Shown piece by piece: positions 24,348 to 35,207 of a stretch of 64,000 nucleotides of DNA. The DNA lies in the NCBI GenBank assembly GCA_963682055.1, contig OY821747.1:22132126-22196125 (forward strand), read 5' to 3'. The notes beneath the pieces were generated by a model that was given only the letters and a program-made list of their open reading frames with translations, had not been told where the DNA came from and searched no databases. The translations under genes were made by a program, and so were the position numbers. The stretch comes from Primula veris. Taxonomy: Eukaryota > Streptophyta > Magnoliopsida > Ericales > Primulaceae. Each line of letters opens with the position of its first letter. Positions within the stretch are counted from its first letter, which is position 1.

Positions 24348-26027
24348 CATAGCAACTTCACACTCAACTAAATTTTGGCAATAAAACTACAGTCTTATCC
24401 TTATAAACAAGGGAAAAAATTGGACAATTGACGTAGGAATAGTTGTTTAAAGCTAAGTTGCACGTTTGGACAGCTGAACACAAAAATTGTACACGGGCAA
24501 TGATAGAAAGTAACTAACCGCTTTCATTAATCAATATGAATCAATATAAAATCAACAAATAAATAGTTACTACAAACACCTCTCCAAATATACCTAGAAA
24601 CAAAAATTACAACTAGAAAAGAAAAACTACTGCATATTAGTCAAGTTCCAACAGATACTCAATATTTGAACAAAAGGTACGCATACAAAAGCATGTTTAC
24701 CAAAGCCAATTATTTAAGAAATATAGGAAGCAACTGATTAGTACAATATTCCTATCACTGGCACTAAGATACAGTAACTGGTATATCACATCAAATATAA
24801 ATTAAAATTCAACTAACTAGAATACGTTACATTTAAAACCACTGCCGTGGGCTCGGTTGATGTTCAAACAGTAGGAATGAAAAACTGACCAAATTATGAT
24901 AATAGCCACAACGAAAATTTTATAGAAAGGAATAAAGGGATGGAGATCAAGCTATCGAAGCCCGAATTGGACTTCTGAACAGAAGATCCTGCCAGTGACA
25001 CTACGATAGGGTACCTGCTTATGCATAACTAAAACTTATTTGGTTGCAACTTTTGCTTAACCCACAATACTTCTCTGCTTAAATGGCTTACATCATTTGG
25101 TTGTCCACCAGTATAACAATATATTTTTCTTCGTTTTCTTCTCCAAACAGCTGAGCAAGTGAGAAACTATCATCCAACTCTCGGAAAATCCAACTTAGAA
25201 GGCCTGAAGCTGCAGCTAAACCAGCCCTAAGTACTAAATATAATGACTACACTACAATTGACTAAAAAATACCGAGACTTAAATGTTCATATACCACGAT
25301 TTTCCGACAGATACTCCAAAATCCATATATCATACTAATTATTCCTGAATTCTTGTACTCGATATGTGACAACAAGACTATTTGAGAGATTAAGTAAACA
25401 GTGGTAAATGCCATATACCACTAATCTACAATTGACTAGAAAACAATAACCTTTCTCTAATACAAAGTTCAAACCACTACAATCTGGCAAGTCTGTGCTC
25501 AAATTTATTACAAAAAATCAAGATGTAACGTTATTTATACCTACATCTTTTCTACCGGTAAAACGAATCAAATGTCCAACCCTACACTACAATAGACTAT
25601 AAAACACACTACCACATCAAAGGTCGAACCATCAAATGCCCTAAACCACTGGACTAAATTGACTAGATCACAATCTTACTCTAATTCAAAGTTCAAACTA
25701 CTACAAACAGGGAATTATTAATCAAAATCAGAACAGAAAATCTACTTCAGAATTTGATTGTCTACCCGATTTTTTGGTCAAATATTACTAAAAAAATTCT
25801 AAATATCAAAAGCAAACAGTAGTTTCATGTGCATCATACCTGAATTATGGTACTTGATATACGAGAACCATAGCATATGTCAATAACCTAACACTAATTC
25901 AGTGGCGGACCTTGGATTCCATTATGGCAGGGGATGTATTCCATGTAAACTTTTTTGTTATCATGCAGAGGATGCTGCTAAAAACTGTATTTTTTTGTTT
26001 TGTTAGAATACACACAAAAATTCGATT

Positions 26028-26470
26028 TTCTACTCCCTCCGCCCCTTAGTCCTGCTTTGATAAATGTGGTGTTTAAGGATTTGAAACAATTTCACTTAAT
26101 AAGACCAAAACATCAAAATTCTCAACAAACAACAACAACAAAAAACTACTCCATTTCGTACCCAACATGTGAGGTTATAAGTGTAAATTTGATACTTTCA
26201 AAGCTATTACTAATTTACTACAACTGAACACAGTCTATGCCACCCTCCAAAAAGAACACAATCCATGCACAAAATCTAACAAAAAAGTTGATGATAAATA
26301 CCCTGATTACTGATCATACCTATAAACACTAAGTAGTTTCAAAAGTTACTTTCAAAAACTCAAATTATAAATTTTCCGAAATATTCCTCTCTAATCTAGG
26401 AAAGCGGACATTTAAAGTGGCACAGCCCAAAATGGAATACTCGACCAATAATTTAGAACGGAGGGACAAC
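26028..26470. mobile_element. Stowaway-like remnant in CASP-like intron 1
   Basis: CTACTCCCTCCGCCCCTTAG near 26028 and GAACGGAGGGACAA near 26454 resemble the CTCCCTCCGTCCC / GGGACGGAGGGAG ends of plant Stowaway MITEs in inverted orientation. A further single end (ACTCCTTCCGTCCCTAATTA) is at about 26534. Interior similarity is not established, so the limits are approximate. Confidence 0.4.
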
Positions 26471-27478
26471 AATCCAACATAATCAAATGCTCAAATATTA
26501 AACCAAATAATCAAACAAAAGAGTTGATAAATACTCCTTCCGTCCCTAATTATAAAAATGTATGGGAAACCCAAATATTTAATAAAAGCAAGTGAGTGTA
26601 CTTGTATTAGTCCATATTACCCCTTCCTTTACTCAAATCAATATATTTTGTCCTTGCACAACATTAAATAAGTAACTTTTTCACTTTTTAAGTTTCTATT
26701 TTAGGAAACCTCCATCTAAATTATGACTTCACAGAATTTAATAACCTATTTAAATTTGGGCCGAGTACAATTTAACCTACCTAAATTCTTTGTATCGGTA
26801 GAATGAGTCGACAGCCCACCCTCTCTCCTTTATCCACCGCCATCACCACCAACGACACCAAACAAAAAACCGCCCCAAACAACCTAACCCCCAACGTCCC
26901 GCATTCCTCACCTCCTTCTCTCTCCTCACCAACCTCGACAGCGTCTTCTCCCTCCTCACCCCCCTCGCCGGAGTCGGAGTCGGTGACACGTGGCGCAGAC
27001 CAGAGTCCCCCGACGGAGTATGAAAATAGGGTTTTACATAGTTTGTGCCGTTTTTCAAAGGTGGAGATGGTGACATGTGGCAGAGATCGGACGGCGGAGA
27101 AGAGTCCAATGATCGATTGTCGAAATGGGGTTTTATTATGACGTTTTTATGGGGCGGTGATGGTGACACGTGGCATAGATCGGACGATGGTGAAGAGTCC
27201 ACCGATGGAGCCTTAAAACTGGATTTTCCGATTGTATTATTATTACTAATATTATTTTTGGGCGGGTGAGATGGTGACACGTGGCGGTGATCGGACGGCG
27301 GAGAAGAGAGGGGGGAGAGTTCCAATGAAGAAGAAGAGATTCTCGGGCTGGTTTTGGACGGGTGAGATGGTGACACGTGGCGGTGATCGGACGGTGGACA
27401 ATAACGGTGATTTAAGGAGGAGAGAGGGGATAAATCCGGCGAATATGACGGGGATTTATTGTCAGTTTTTTTCTCCAT

Positions 27479-28406
27479 TTTAATTTAATTTAATAGGAGT
27501 GGGTTTATTTATTTATTTATTTATTTTGGGGATATTTGGTTTTCTGAGTGGACTGAAGAAGTGTTGTAGAGAGAGAGAATGGCAGGTGAAGGAAGACCTT
27601 TTAAAGACTTTAAAAAGTAATGTAAGGAAAAGTTAGCTTTAAAGAAAGTGTAGTAATTTACTAAATTGTTTGGCATTCTATTAACTTTCTACTTATAACT
27701 TTATTTTGTTGATAAATAGTTTTCTGACTTATTTTAACATAACTGAATTTGAAATATACAAAATTGATTTAACTGAAAAAATTCTACTTTTGAAAATTTT
27801 TATGTGAAAAAGCTAAAATGTTTCTCAAATTTAAATTTAAGTTTTTTTTTTCATCTAACACTTAGCTTTTGAAAAGCTAACATACCGATACCCTATGTTT
27901 TTTTAATTAAGAAGCTAAAAAGCTGAGTAAAAAGCTATTGTGAAACAGGGACAAGGAGATCATTTACAATTTTACCACGAAAACATATTATGATAAATAA
28001 AAAATGATGCATAGAAGAAATAGTTGTATAATTTTCAAAAGTGAATTAAATACATAATAATATTTGGTACATGTACGAGCTATTACGTAAACAAAAGTTA
28101 AATTATGCATTAATAAGAAAAAAGTTAAATTATAGTTGCAAACAATCCTTGATAAATATTGTAAATTATTTTGAGTGAAATATATATACTTTTGCAATAT
28201 AATGACATTTATTACTCTAGAAGGCAATTTTATTAGACGGGGCCTAAACAAAATATAGAATATGTCAAAATTTAATTTATTCTAATTTATAATTGGACCA
28301 AGTCGTGACTATAAATTTAACAAGAGAGGAAACTTGAGTTGTTAAGTGATAATGCACATCTTTCGGGATCATTGGAATCATTATACAATCATGACTTCAG
28401 GAGATC
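27479..28406. other. Upstream region of the CASP-like gene
   Basis: AT-rich, with a TTTA microsatellite at 27507-27526. It probably holds the promoter of the CASP-like gene. The open frame at 27988-28251 has no recognisable feature. Confidence 0.5.
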
Positions 28407-28529
28407 CTATTGGGATTTATACATTGAAACACTCCTCCAATTACCTTCACAATGCAATGTACCTGTAAATAAACGTTCACCGCCACGGTCAAAGGACGGT
28501 GACAAACCAAAAAGACTTTTTAACTTCTC

Positions 28530-29740
28530 ATTTTTCTTAGGGACCACCACTGGGTTGGATAACCACCTAGGGTAGATCACCTTTCTTATGGCTCCCGCTT
28601 CTAGTAATTTTCGAACTTCCGCTATAATTGCATCTCTATGCTCGACTGATATTTTTCTGCTTTTCTGAGCTACTGACTTATAATCGGAATTCATGCTTAG
28701 TTTATGGCATGCTGTCCGGGGTTCAAGGTCGGGCATGTCTCTGGGGCTCCAAGCAAACTTGTCGATATTGGCGAACAAGAAGTTCTCCAATTCTCTTGCT
28801 TCCTCCTCAGGAAGGTTCTCTCCTAGTAGTAAATAATGATCTTCGTCCATTCCCGGGATGTTTACCTTTCTTAGCTTCTCCCCTACTTGCTCCTTGACGA
28901 CCCTCTTTTCCTTTGCAATTTTATTCACCCACTTTTTAATGTTGGATGGTTGCTCCACGATGACCAATTGCTTCTTCAAAGCCGCGATTATGTCTTCACA
29001 GCGTCTTGAATCCTCTTGACATCCCCGGACTGTTTCAATCACACCTTTACCGTTCGGGTATTTGACTTTCTGGTTGTAAGTCGACGGTATGGCGCGCATA
29101 GCATGGAACTATGGGCGGCCTAAAATCGCATTATGGCTCGAGTTGTCGTTGACCACCAAAAATTCTACGGGTACCGACACGGTTCCGGTTGTGACCTTGA
29201 GAACTATCTTCCCAAGTGGCTTTGTTGTTTCTGAGATAAACCCTGTCAAGGTTACGTCGGTCGCTTGTAAGTCCTGTAGACTTAGTTACATCTTGTCGAA
29301 GAGTTCCTTATACATTATATCACATGACGCTCCCTGGTCGATTAAAACTCTGCTAACCGTGTCGATTCCAATTTTCACCCGAAGGTTAATCGCGTCGTTG
29401 TGGGGGTATATGACCCCTTCTTCATCGTGGTCGGAGAAAGAGATTGGCGGGTGTCTTTGCTGTGTGCATTTTCTCTTGGTGGAGGAGGATGCTTGAGATG
29501 CTCTGGCGACCTGGCCGAAGTGCCTCTTCTGTCTTCGGGTCGTGATAGGTGGACGACATTGATCGTCTTTCCTCTTCTGTCTTCTGGTCCTTCAATGGCA
29601 GGTTGCTTGTCTTTGTTCATACCGCCATTGATGAACTTGTTTAGATAGCCAGCGTTGCCCCATAGGTTCATTTTCTACCAGAGGTTCCTGTAGTGTTCGA
29701 TGAGGTGGTTGTGGTCTTCATGATAGGCACAGTAGAGCTT
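28530..29740 (-). pseudogene. Gypsy pol fragment (protease end and N-terminal RT)
   Basis: Includes the conserved linker before RT (AIPSTYNQKVKYPNGKG, then a long helical stretch) and the RT opening: DMPDLEPRTACHKLSMN, EVRKLLEAGAIRKVIYPRWL and NPVVVPKKNEK. A TAG replaces the tryptophan expected in NAILGRPW just upstream. After KKNEK the expected catalytic RT core does not follow, so the element is broken there. The enzyme would have copied the element's RNA into DNA; this copy cannot. Confidence 0.8.
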
Positions 29741-30241
29741 GGAGTCTCTTTGGTTCGGTGGAGATACGAATGGTTCCGGTCTTGAATACCAGCTTTGTCT
29801 ACATATGTCTTTTAGAATGTCTTCTGCAGATAAGTTGAAATTATATCTGAGTAGGACCGGTTCAAAGTTCCCCTTGTGCTCTCTCTCTTGGAAGCATTCT
29901 GGCCGATGGGGCCTATTTGGTACCTAGTACGTGAGTTGGTACGATTTCCGGTCAGCTTCTATAGGGCGCTCTATATTTCTCTGATCCTCGGGACTTTTGT
30001 ATGGGTTGTCTTTCTTGGCCGGTTTGATTGCCTTCCCTTGATTTCCCTTGGCTTTCTTGCGCTCCACATGTGTCTCTCTGACCGACTCTCTTCTGGATAG
30101 AGTTCGGTTGAGGTTTCTCATTTCCTCATTTTTGTCCGTCAGGTGGGTGCAGTAGGCAAGAAGTGCATCGGTAGTCGGGAAACTTTTGCCAAAAAATTTC
30201 CTCCTCGCCCAGTACCCGTTCGGAATGGAGTTGATGAAATT

Positions 30242-31710
30242 CTAGATGGCTATGTTGCTGGCGTATTGAGGGATCTGATTTGCCACGTCAATAAAGCGAA
30301 TACAGTAGTCGTTTAACCTCTCATAGGGCAACATTGCCATCTTTAACAACATTTCGATGGTGACTTTCTTCTTCCTGTGAGCGGCATACTGGGTGGCGTA
30401 TGCTCTGAGCAGCTCAGTCCAGCTCCCTATAGATCCCCTTGGTAGATTATGATACCAAGTCGAGGCTTCTTGACCCAAGCTGTTCTTAAAAAATTTGCAC
30501 ATCAAGGTGGAGTCGTCGCTCCATATTTCCATCCTTGTTTTGTAGTGTCTTAGGTGGTCTATCGGGCAGCTTTTCCCATCATATAGTTTGAACTCTGGAA
30601 AGACGAACCCCGTCGGGTTTCGGCTCCATGTTATCTGCTCGGTACATGGCGTTTCTTGGCAAACGTCCCATGCCTGTTGGAATACCTCATCTTGCATTTG
30701 ATATTGTGGGGGTGTACCCTCCGCCGTAATGTGTGTGTGGGGGGGTAGTATTCTTGTACTCCCTTCACCCTGTTCTCAATGTATCCTCTGCGGTTTGGGG
30801 TTAGACCGAGGAGATATCCGGTTTGGGTGCCCTGAAACCCGGATATTGGTTGGGTCGTTCTGGGGGGGAGTTCCCCTTGTTAGGGCCTTCTAGCCTCCTG
30901 TTGTCGTCTTGCCACCTCCATGGCTGCCCTATAAGTAGAATCTTCCCCTTGCTCATTTCTTTGGGTCCCTTTCCGTGGGCTGACTGTTTGGCTTAATGGG
31001 ATTTGGATCCCTGCAGCTGCCATGGCTGACTTGCAGGCTGCCAGCTAGGCTTGAATTTGAGCGTGATAGCTCTCGTCGGTCCTGGACAATACCACCTCAT
31101 TTCCTGTTGGTTGCATTATCAGCTGGAATTCCACCGTGGATGGTGTAATTATTCATGGAGGGTGTATTGGCTATCGAGCTGTTTGTTCTTGTGCGTCGGT
31201 AACTGGCATTCCGTATTGGAATGTCGTTGGATAAGTCGGTCGCTACTGAGTCTTCCTTGTTTCCTCGACGTGGTTATCTTTGGAGTGGAACTCCCTGATG
31301 TCTTCATTGTTAGTTCAGAATCGAGCGACTCTTCCTCGATGGGAACTTGAGTTGGCTGACATAGTGGGTAGATGGGCCCTGGAGTTTGGCCTAGCGTTTG
31401 TAACGGGTGCTGCACTGTCTAGTTGTCGAGCTACTGTTTGATGTTTTCTTGTCCGCCTTGCTCCGGATATAGCTCGCTCTTCCTCTGAGTCTGACAGATT
31501 CTTGTCTATGATCCCGTCGATCATTAGAGGTTATTGTTGTTCGCTTGGAAAGTTGGATGCAGACAGTTGGTTCTTGGACGTGAGTGCTTGATATCTTTGT
31601 TGGATGGCTAGGAGTGCATCCAACTCATCCTGGTTGATTCTTACTTTGTTGATGTGGTTTGTGGTTGTTCCCACTTCCTCGGGACGATTTTCTTCCATAT
31701 TAGTGACCAT
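30242..31710 (-). pseudogene. Gypsy gag, interrupted
   Basis: An ATG at 31710 opens a region with QDELDALLAIQQRYQALTSK. The recognisable retrotransposon gag domain is at 30697-30242: PIDHLRHYKTRMEIW, CKFFKNSLGQEASTWYHNLP and AYATQYAAHRKKK. Frame breaks lie between these parts. The domain forms the particle shell in intact elements. Confidence 0.75.
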
Positions 31711-31786
31711 TTTGCTCGTCTGATAGAGTTGTGTGTTCGACTTCGAAACTAGTTAGTACTAGATGAATCGTAAAGACAGCGCAATT

Positions 31787-32440
31787 TGATAAAGCATTAA
31801 CTTTGGTCGGTTAAGTTATGCTCGTCAACAGTTATAATTAATATGATCGACTATAATAATTTGGACATTGTTATATTTCTTTATTGATCGGGTAAATTAC
31901 AATGCTTTACTACAAATATCTTTAATACTCTGATTCTTGGTATAATTCCTCGGGTTGATGAATTTGACTTATAGTTGGCATGTACTTCTTTAGTGAGATA
32001 AGCTCTGAAAAGTCTTTATACTAATCTCCCCTTTTCTGCTTGGAAGTCAGATGATCTATTGTACTGCTCTTTGACTCTATTTATAGGGGTACGTGCTTCA
32101 TAGGATGTTTACAAGTGTCGCTCTCATATGTCAACTCATGGGCTTTTTGAGTGTTGGGCCTCTGTTAATAGGACTTTTAACATCAATAGATAATTACTCT
32201 CATATCTATTAAAAGAAAAGACCACTATGTCTTTATCCCAACTATATTTGCGTTGGGTATCTAGTAAAAACATACGGGTCGGGTTATTACCGAATATCGT
32301 TTAACGGGTATTATTTTCATGTCGTACCACTCGCAAAGTGAAAAGGACCTTTAATGACACGCATGCATGAACATCGGATTTGAATCATAAATTTCACAGT
32401 AAGATCGGCTTACTGTCCGTCGATAGGAATTCTTTCAACA
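31787..32440 (-). repeat. 5' LTR of the Gypsy remnant (outer limit approximate)
   Basis: The inner edge is CTTTATCA on the minus strand at 31787, followed by AATTGCGCTGTCTTTACG, a decayed form of the TTGGCGCCGTCTGTGGGA leader of many Gypsy elements. A TATA box (TATAAATA on the minus strand, 32078-32085) supports an LTR promoter. The outer edge, TGTTGAAAG at 32440, is a guess from the terminal TG. Confidence 0.5.
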
Positions 32441-33215
32441 TAAAGTAGATGCAAGGGATAAAACATATACTGAAAAGAGTAGTGATATACACCACGATTG
32501 GCTCAAATCCATTAATGGAGTTGGCCTATGGATTAGTCAATTCTTAACAAAGAACTTCGAGTCTACAAAATTATAATAAATACATAAAATGGTTGGTTAT
32601 TTTTGGGTGTTAAATATTTATTAAATTATTATTTAGTATGAAGTCTTAAAATTTTCTTAAAAAAGGAGTCTAAAATTAATATTCTAAGGTTAAGTATAAA
32701 CAGATACGGCTGTAGAGCCCAATTTAAGAGGCATTAAATTGAGGCATCTAACCCACAAGGGGCCCATTTTTTTCAATTATATGCATTGGAAAGTTATTGC
32801 TTATTGTTTATTGGTTAATATCACTCATATTTGTTTTATATTTACTAGTTCTGAGTAGTGTAAGTTCATCACCAGACAACTAGACTGCAACAAACAATTA
32901 AATGACATGGTCTAGTTAAAATAGTCTATTGTATTTAATATGTTATTATTAAAACAGTTTACTTTAAACACGGTTTAATAAAAAGTAATATTAATGATCA
33001 TTATTGGAAAAAACTCTAATTCAAGGCCTCTTTTTTAAATTTAATTTGGGCCTCTAAAATGCTGGAGACGACACTGAGTATAAATGTTCAATAAAGTTGA
33101 CTAATGGTTCGTATTTTTTCTTTTTGATGTTATTTAAGATGATCAACAATTTTTAGTGATGATACCATGTTACATTGATCTGTACTCATTCTTAAACAAT
33201 AAAATAAAAATACTA
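32441..33215. other. Intergenic, no gene seen
   Basis: AT-rich; nothing recognised. Confidence 0.5.
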
Positions 33216-33823
33216 GTTTTTATGATAAAATCCAGTATGTCATTAACTTTTCTATATTTCAATTTGTAATATAGTATTAAGGTTTTTTTTCCCAAGGTGG
33301 TACTTTTGTATATGCTCATGGGGAAGACATGTTAGTTTTTATCAATAAATTTTGTAATATGTTGTAGAATACATAGATAGGCGAATAGCACAAAGTTGTT
33401 ATTCAATATAGTTTCAATATTTTCTTAATCATGTTATTGTATATTGGAAATTATGGAAATGGTTTTAGATATGTTGTTTTTGATGTTATTGGAAAACAAT
33501 AACACCGAATTGTTCAGCATCGATCAAAGATGTTTGATAGATCGACAACGAAGACTTTTATTGAACTGAATGGCTACTACGTACACCGAGCAAGATAATA
33601 ATCACAATATAGCATACAAAAATAGTAGTCTTTTATGATACAATTCAAAATTATGTCTTTAACATTAACTTTTCTATATCTCAATTTGTAATATAGTATT
33701 AGGGCTTTTGTATATGCTCTTACTTCCTTGGATAAGACATGTTAGTTCTATCAATAAATTTTGTAACATGTAGTAGCATATATAGATAAGTGAATACCAC
33801 AAATTTGTTATTCAATGCAGTTT

Positions 33824-33972
33824 TGTTAACATACATAGAGTTAGTTAGATTAGCGTATAAATACCCACTTGTGTCAATTGTAAAACTTGATTGATCATAA
33901 TAATACATTTTATATTTTAGAGATTCTCTCTCTAAATAATATCGGATGAACCTCCGATCGCCCATTTCGACA
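33824..33972 (+). repeat. Left LTR of the TRIM-like element
   Basis: Begins TGTTAACATACATAGAGTTA and ends CATTTCGACA, with a TATA box TATAAATA at 33856-33863. It differs from the right LTR at a modest number of sites. Confidence 0.9.
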
Positions 33973-34292
33973 TGGTATCAGAGCGTTATAAGCGCTATAC
34001 AATCCGTTGCGATGGTGATCGGTATTCTATTTTCCGGCGACTTCGTCGTCAGTTTTTGTGGCTGTTCGGAGGTCAGATTAGACCTACATTCTGCCCCGAT
34101 TTCATTTCCTACGTGATCGATACGATCTGGAGTTTATTCTCCATCTTCGGCGAGATTCCGGTGAGTTTTTCGGTGACCGTTATTTGTCGATCATCTTCTC
34201 TGATAGTTTTGTCCTTCTTCTCCGGCAATCGTTTGTTTTCTGGTGACAGTTATATTTCTCATATGAGTTTCGATCGGTTCTGGTTCGCTTAA
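33972..34292 (+). other. Open frame in the TRIM-like interior, doubtful
   Basis: A 106-codon frame opens inside the priming site. Its product is hydrophobic, Phe/Ser-rich and matches nothing I recognise. The surrounding sequence repeats CTCCGGCGA/TCTCCGACGATG-like motifs, so composition alone may explain it. Not treated as a gene. Confidence 0.2.
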
Positions 34293-35207
34293 TTTCTGGC
34301 GGTTGTGTTTCTCCGATCGTCTTCTCAAACGATAAGTTTTCAGATCCTTCTTTTCGATATACATATATACAAACTCACATTTGCATACATAGATATATTC
34401 AGATCTGATATCTTCGACGATTTATTCGACAAAAGTTTTTAATCCGGCGATGATGTGTCGCTATCTCTGACGAAGTGATGTTCTTATTCTCTGATTTTGT
34501 TTTCTCTGGCGATTCGCCATTTTACCGATGTTATTAAGGTTTCTCCGACGATGATATAGAGTTTTCTCCGACAATGATACATAGGCGGTTACTTCTCTCT
34601 TTCTCTCTCTATATCTATATGTGTATATCTATCTTTGTTGGCATCAAAGTGATGCATTGAAGTTGGGCTGAGTTTTTAGTTTTGGTTAATTACTCTTTGG
34701 TCCTCAAGTTCTGGATTAAATTCAGTGGGATCTCCATATTTTGGGTTAATTCACTTGATACATAATTTGTGGAAATCAGTCTATATTGGTCCGTAATAGT
34801 TTGTTTCGAGTTACATTCTGGTCCTATAGAGTTAGGAATCGTGATAATATGGTCTAGCAGTTTGCTCATCATTCAGTTTATGGTCCTTCTAGTTTGGAGT
34901 TGATGCCTTATTGGCTTTTGTTTTGCCTTTAAGGGCATTTAGGTCTTATGTGACCATTTTATTGGCTATGTAGCCATTTGATGCCCATTGTTGGCTTGCT
35001 CGAGTGGCGTTTGTTGCCTTTTATGGCTTTGATATCGTCTTTTATGACGTTTTCGGTTGTTTGTGACCATTTTATGCCTATAGTTGGCTTGCCTTTTATA
35101 GCTTTGATATCATATTGTATGGCGTTTTAGGTCATTTGTGACCATTTGATGCCCTTAGTTGGCTTGTTTGGCCCTACATGGTCGTTTATTACAGGTTGTG
35201 GCATTTG

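Larger units (their letters stand above)
23098..27478 (-). pseudogene. CASP-like protein 4A-type (CASPL4A), probably damaged
   Basis: Minus strand, exons 27478-26781, 24216-24081 and 23292-23098 (1029 nt, about 342 residues). Exon 1 encodes a Ser/Pro-rich disordered region with repeated HVSPSPP units, as CASPL4A proteins have, then membrane helix 1 (LFGAVFCLVSLVVMAVDK) and DSFYRYKEFR. Exon 2 encodes helix 2 (YCISVNVVGFLYSVIQTCDL). Exon 3 encodes the family signature ATRVDDWESNWGKD with helices 3-4. Helix 1 is read in a different frame from the sequence before and after it, so two compensating single-base indels are needed; unrepaired, translation stops at 26843. Exon 2 is tandemly duplicated and its donor is GC. 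CASPLs are four-helix plasma-membrane proteins related to the Casparian strip scaffold. A sequencing error or a pseudogene are both possible. Confidence 0.75.
28530..32440 (-). mobile_element. Truncated Ty3/Gypsy retrotransposon
   Basis: Minus-strand order: LTR (about 32440-31787), leader with a degraded priming site, gag from 31710, a protease/pol segment and the start of reverse transcriptase ending near 28530. RNase H, integrase and the 3' LTR are missing, so the right-hand half has been deleted. Numerous in-frame stops are present. The local GC content is clearly above the surroundings. Confidence 0.8.

Noticed and set aside
26803..27483. Plus-strand open frames opposite CASP-like exon 1
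   Set aside because: They are antisense readings of the GC-rich Ser/Pro repeats; the minus strand shows the CASP-like family.
28407..28529. C-terminal part of the open frame after PKKNEK
   Set aside because: No longer resembles reverse transcriptase; it is flanking sequence beyond the break.
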